Origin: Paenibacillus tyrphae
GTDB lineage: Bacteria > Bacillota > Bacilli > Paenibacillales > NBRC-103111
Direction of reading: 5' to 3'
Assembly: GCF_027925525.1 (NCBI RefSeq)
Contig: NZ_BSDJ01000038.1
Coordinates: 1-64,000 of the forward strand
Length of the DNA: 64,000 nucleotides
Shown here: piece by piece, positions 60,985 through 64,000 of the stretch
How positions within the stretch are numbered: the first letter of the stretch is position 1
Layout: each line of letters begins with the position of its first letter
Made by a program: the position numbers and the translations under genes
The notes under the pieces: generated by a model
Seen by the model: the letters and a program-made list of their open reading frames with translations, nothing else
What the model was told of the DNA's origin: nothing
Database searches by the model: none

Positions 60985-61961
60985 TTTAGAATTCTTCGTT
61001 TCTTTAGCTCAAGTATCATCCGAATTGCACGATGCTTGTAAGTATGCTTGGCCACAGCGTTCTGTCCGGCTTTACGAATTCGTTCCCTTTTGTCAGGGTG
61101 TTTCAGATAATACCGGACAAGCCGTACCGTTTCTTCAGGAGACCTCGAGACAACAAGATGTTCTCCAGGCTTAAAAAGCCGGCGTATCTCCGGTGTATCA
61201 CTTGTAAGCAAGAATCCTCCCGATCCGAGGATTTCATAAGTTCTTTGCGTTACTTGCTTTAATTGGTTCTGAGGACCAATGATAATTTTCGCAGAGTTGT
61301 AAGCCTTATGTGCATCTTGGTAGGGCAAATAACCGTGAATCCACTTGTTGGGAATCCGAACGCCCAGTACAGGTTTTATTTCTTTCCACTGTCTTCCCCA
61401 AAAATCGACCCTGATTTTCCTTTTTACCAGCGGCCGGATCAGGTTGAACAAGGACTTGATGCGATAATGACGAGGATATTTTTTTAATATTCGGGAATAG
61501 CCATTGGCTACGACAGCGATATTGCTGCGAAACCTTGCACGTTCTCTCCCGCTCATATGAACGTTCCGATGGTGGCCGAAATCTGAATGAGCGGCGGGAA
61601 TGCCCATTTTCTCGTACTTCTTTACCATGTCACGGCAAATGGTAAATACAAAATCCGGTTTAACCGTTCTTACGTAGGGGAGCGTAAAAGTGTAATGGTG
61701 TGTAGGATCTTCTGTGGCCCAATGGACATACGGAATGCCGGATCGACCAACATAGTGTCGAATCCATTTTCGTTTTAGCGGATCATGTTCTTTAGTCCAA
61801 CCCATAGTAATAATTAAATGCGGCCGAAATTTAGCTATCAAGCGGGGAATCTTTTTTCTCGTAAGAGGACCAGACACTTTCACCTGATGCCCTGCATCCC
61901 GAAAACCATTGGGAAGGCCATAAATCCACATGGGGTGGCTTTCTAAAAACAGTACCCTCAA
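60981..61961 (-). CDS. CgeB/YkvP-like spore glycosyltransferase
   Basis: The 326-residue protein has the CgeB layout: an N-terminal Rossmann-like half (MRVLFLESHPMWIYGLP, then VHWATEDP) and a GT-B C-terminal half with KIIIGPQNQLKQVTQRTYEI, GSGGFLLTSDTPEIRRLF and VRYYLKHPDKRERI. CgeB-type enzymes glycosylate the spore surface in Bacillus and are made in the mother cell. No membrane helix is seen. It is the first gene of a group with the PdaB-like gene and the deacetylase. Start is TTG or GTG near GGAGG; a CATATGCTA sequence upstream resembles a SigK -10 box, but no good -35 was found. Confidence 0.8.
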   Translation of the reverse strand: MRVLFLESHPMWIYGLPNGFRDAGHQVKVSGPLTRKKIPRLIAKFRPHLIITMGWTKEHDPLKRKWIRHYVGRSGIPYVHWATEDPTHHYTFTLPYVRTVKPDFVFTICRDMVKKYEKMGIPAAHSDFGHHRNVHMSGRERARFRSNIAVVANGYSRILKKYPRHYRIKSLFNLIRPLVKRKIRVDFWGRQWKEIKPVLGVRIPNKWIHGYLPYQDAHKAYNSAKIIIGPQNQLKQVTQRTYEILGSGGFLLTSDTPEIRRLFKPGEHLVVSRSPEETVRLVRYYLKHPDKRERIRKAGQNAVAKHTYKHRAIRMILELKKRRILK

Positions 61962-62106
61962 GCCGGTAACCTCCTGTTGTTACAGTTCACAGTCATTACC
62001 CCTACTCAATAAGCCTTGATCATAAAATAGCATATGCGTACAGAATACAAAGGAAAGTTGTCCGTTCGCCGCAGACAATGCCTAAATTCGGACAGCAACA
62101 AAATAG

Positions 62107-62128
62107 GCCGGGCTCTCAGAGACCCGGC
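62107..62128 (-). terminator. Terminator after the GH75-like gene
   Basis: GCCGGG and CCCGGC pair (loop CTCTCAGAGA itself partly paired), followed on the minus strand by CTATTTTG; it separates the GH75 gene from the glycosyltransferase gene. Confidence 0.65.
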
Positions 62129-62147
62129 TTTATGCTAATATGTTCAA

Positions 62148-62891
62148 CTAACAATTTTTTAGCGTTTTTAAAAGTCGAATCCCTCCCCATTCCCTGAACA
62201 GCCTTTGCGTTTTTATTATAATCTCCCCTCGGGAAGGTATGTGTCCATTCCCCCTTCCTGACTTCGGGAAAACTAAATAGAGTACATTTCCACGGTTCCC
62301 TGTTCCGCCAGTTCTCGGATTTGAGTTGATGCCCAGCGCTCTAGCTAATGCAATGGATCCTTCGCCAATACTTTGATTAATACCCGCATTCCTATCCGCG
62401 TAAACGGCAAAAGCCAATCTTCCATTCTTCATGTTATACACAACGGCCATGTCTCCTAAAACTGCACCAAAGCTTCTCTTTTGAGGTAAAACGATATAGG
62501 GGATTTTCTCCGCATTCACGTAAGCGGTTGGATTGGTAAAATGCTTGTTAAAATCACTTAGAGCTGTTTGGGAAACAAAATAGCCTGGGGCGGGATCTGT
62601 TCTTTTTTGTATGACCGGCTTTCCCCAGGGCTTATCGTTGTGTGTGACAATCCCTATCCAATGTCCGGGTCTGCCCGCGCTGCGCAAATCGTCGAGCCCT
62701 GTATTTTGGGGATTGTAGGCGTGGGGAGAACCATCCGCATCAATGTCCATGATGCTGCAATAAAAAAATGCAGGAGGTTTATGCCCGGGAATCGTATAAA
62801 TGGATACCTTTTTATTATATCGGTTAACAACGACACCGATTTTACGTAACTTAACAGCGTTAGTGCCTAATTTCCTTCTTATATAGACCAC
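62148..62891 (-). CDS. GH75 chitosanase-like protein
   Basis: The 247-residue protein matches the GH75 chitosanase fold: SIMDIDADGSPHAYNP near residue 48 (catalytic Asp region), TGLDDLRSAG, KIPYIVLP, GDMAVVYNMK and IGEGSIALARALG near residue 182. GH75 enzymes cleave beta-1,4-glucosamine polymers. No signal peptide is seen. The start is GTG; a stop lies three codons upstream and the RBS is weak, so the start is moderately sure. It lies upstream of the CgeB/deacetylase genes but is separated by a terminator. Confidence 0.72.
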   Translation of the reverse strand: MVYIRRKLGTNAVKLRKIGVVVNRYNKKVSIYTIPGHKPPAFFYCSIMDIDADGSPHAYNPQNTGLDDLRSAGRPGHWIGIVTHNDKPWGKPVIQKRTDPAPGYFVSQTALSDFNKHFTNPTAYVNAEKIPYIVLPQKRSFGAVLGDMAVVYNMKNGRLAFAVYADRNAGINQSIGEGSIALARALGINSNPRTGGTGNRGNVLYLVFPKSGRGNGHIPSRGEIIIKTQRLFREWGGIRLLKTLKNC

Positions 62892-63075
62892 CCCATCCGT
62901 TTAAGACCTTCATTACCCATTATATTTTTATTCAGGAAACAAGGTTCCTGTAAATTCTCAAATTTTGAAGTAAAACATTGAGGGGTTCTAAGGAGCTAAA
63001 AAACTTTTTTAGCTCCCCCAGATTATAACAACTCTCTTCTAAGTTGTTTGCCGTTATACGTACACCTACATTGCA

Positions 63076-63182
63076 TTGAACACTCCCACCACCTGCGCTA
63101 ATGGCGCGGAGGTAGGGGATTCTTGCGAACAGAAGAAGCATCCTTCTCTTCTTGAGCAAGCGATCCCTGCGGTTCCCGCAGT
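63076..63182 (-). ncRNA. Putative omega RNA / right end of an IS1341-type element
   Basis: Downstream of the tnpB remnant, the minus strand carries a GC-rich hairpin (CCTCC-GCGC-cATTA-GCGC-AGGTGG, flanked by CCCCTA and GGTGGGAG) ending in TTCAA, a pattern common at the right end of IS200/IS605-type TnpB elements. In intact elements this RNA guides TnpB, with the guide being the DNA just beyond the end (here TGCAATGTAGGTGTAC). Confidence 0.4.
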
Positions 63183-64000
63183 TCAGTTGGTCTTCACCAA
63201 CAAACGCAGTCCTTCTTGCAAGATGTTCATGCTGGCATTGTGGTCACGGTCATGGTGCGTCCCGCATCCTGAACAGGTCCACGCTCGCAAGTTTAGATTT
63301 TTCACTTCGGGGTTACGCGATTGGCATACATGACAATTCTTGCCGAGCGTTAGCGATTCGCTCATGTATGCGAGCGACTTTTTGCTTCGCTTTTAGATAG
63401 CCCGATCCACCTTTCGGTCGACGAGACAAACGTCGCTGCCAAAACGCAAGTTGCTTTTCGTAGGTGCGCAGGTGCTTGGGATTCGGAACGTTTTCTCCGC
63501 TGCTGCAAACGGCAAACGACTTGATGCCGAGGTCTACGCCGATGGCGGTATCCACGTGAGGAAGCGGCTGGATGTCTACTTCACACAGGATCGAAACGAA
63601 GTACTTGCCTGTGCCGTTTCGACGCACCGTAGCAGACAAGATCCGTCCTTCGATTTCACGGGACTTGGCAAAGCACATCCATCCCAGCTTCGGAAGTTTC
63701 AGCAGATCGCCAATAACGGCAATATTACCGTTCGTGAACTTCGTGGTGTAGCTTTGGACGGGATTGCGTTTGCTCTTGAAACGGAGGCGGATCGTTTTGC
63801 TTTCGAAAGAAGCGATCAAACGCATCTGCCAGGCTGCGAACGGCGGATTGCAAAGCAATGCTGTCCACGTCCTTGAGCCAAGGCCATTCCTTTTTCAACG
63901 CTGGCAGCCCGGTTGCACAGGTCTGGTAAGACAAGCCTCTGCCTGTTTCTTGGAAGGTGTCGTTCCACCTCGCAAGGAAATGGTTAAAGACAAAGCGAGC
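63183..64000 (-). pseudogene. Broken TnpB (IS1341/IS605 OrfB-type), 5' end beyond the window
   Basis: Three frames add up to an RNA-guided TnpB nuclease. The first, entering from the right edge, reads FVFNHFLARWNDTF, then LPALKKEWPWLKDVDS and ends after about 63780 by a frameshift. The second has GVDLGIKSFAVCSSGE (first RuvC aspartate) and KQLAFWQRRLSRRPKGGSGY. The third has the zinc finger [16 protein letters not shown] and the last RuvC aspartate in DRDHNAS. Between the second and third about 100 residues, including the EDL glutamate, are missing by deletion at about 63345. The element cannot encode an active nuclease. Confidence 0.8.

Noticed and set aside
1-64000. tRNA, rRNA, CRISPR arrays and prophage genes
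   Set aside because: None of the expected sequences was recognised by reading; a tRNA or covariance-model search would be needed to exclude small RNA genes.

Overview
The window reads as chromosomal DNA of a spore-forming, moderately GC-rich member of the Bacillota, most likely Paenibacillaceae (Paenibacillus or a close relative). The evidence is gene content: YtoI-like CBS regulator, YhfH, yclNOPQ-type siderophore uptake, CtaG/Sco, PdaB-like and CgeB-like proteins, consensus AGGAGG ribosome binding sites, frequent GTG/TTG starts and Bacillus-type regulatory sites (Fur box, cre sites, cobalamin riboswitches). No rRNA, tRNA, CRISPR array or prophage was recognised.

Layout. 0.1-4.7 kb: YtoI-like regulator, a PadR gene fused by deletion to a monooxygenase fragment, lgt, a TipAS-type MerR regulator with a non-ATG start, and yhfH. 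4.7-8.3 kb: glyoxylate shunt (aceA-aceB) and two small proteins. 8.3-12.2 kb: Fur-controlled siderophore importer yclNOPQ. 12.4-14.5 kb: GyrI-like protein and an HxlR/AHL-lactonase divergent pair. 14.5-20.4 kb: a cobalamin regulon, with one B12 riboswitch ahead of the cobalt importer cbiMNQO and a second ahead of metE, so that cobalt uptake and B12-independent methionine synthesis switch off together when B12 is plentiful. 20.5-23.7 kb: secreted GH16 glucanase with a CBM13 tail, and an ABC exporter. 23.9-27.6 kb: cytochrome c, Sco and CtaG (oxidase assembly) bracketed by two orphan response regulators. 27.8-36.9 kb: three MFS transporters and one FAD monooxygenase, each beside its own regulator (LysR, TetR, LysR, ROK).

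37.1-42.4 kb is a minus-strand amino-sugar salvage operon (YbbE-like hydrolase, sugar-binding lipoprotein, two permeases, murQ) with a clear promoter and a cre-like site; the cre core is identical to one in front of the glucanase gene. 42.5-43.3 kb holds a 2OG-Fe(II) oxygenase. 43.8-51.9 kb is a peptide-use operon: asparaginase, dipeptide ABC importer and leucyl aminopeptidase. 52.4-57.3 kb carries two unknown genes, a MocR regulator and hisC.

The right end, 56-64 kb, is decayed accessory DNA: remnants of a class-D-like penicilloyl hydrolase, a glutaredoxin, a multicopper oxidase and a VOC protein, plus a broken TnpB. Between them lie a small copper/sulfur operon behind a duplicated operator and a putative cytosolic glycan cluster (GH75 chitosanase-like protein, CgeB-like glycosyltransferase, two NodB-type deacetylases). 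This last group is the best candidate here for an undescribed system, possibly making or remodelling a chitosan-like polymer on the spore surface.
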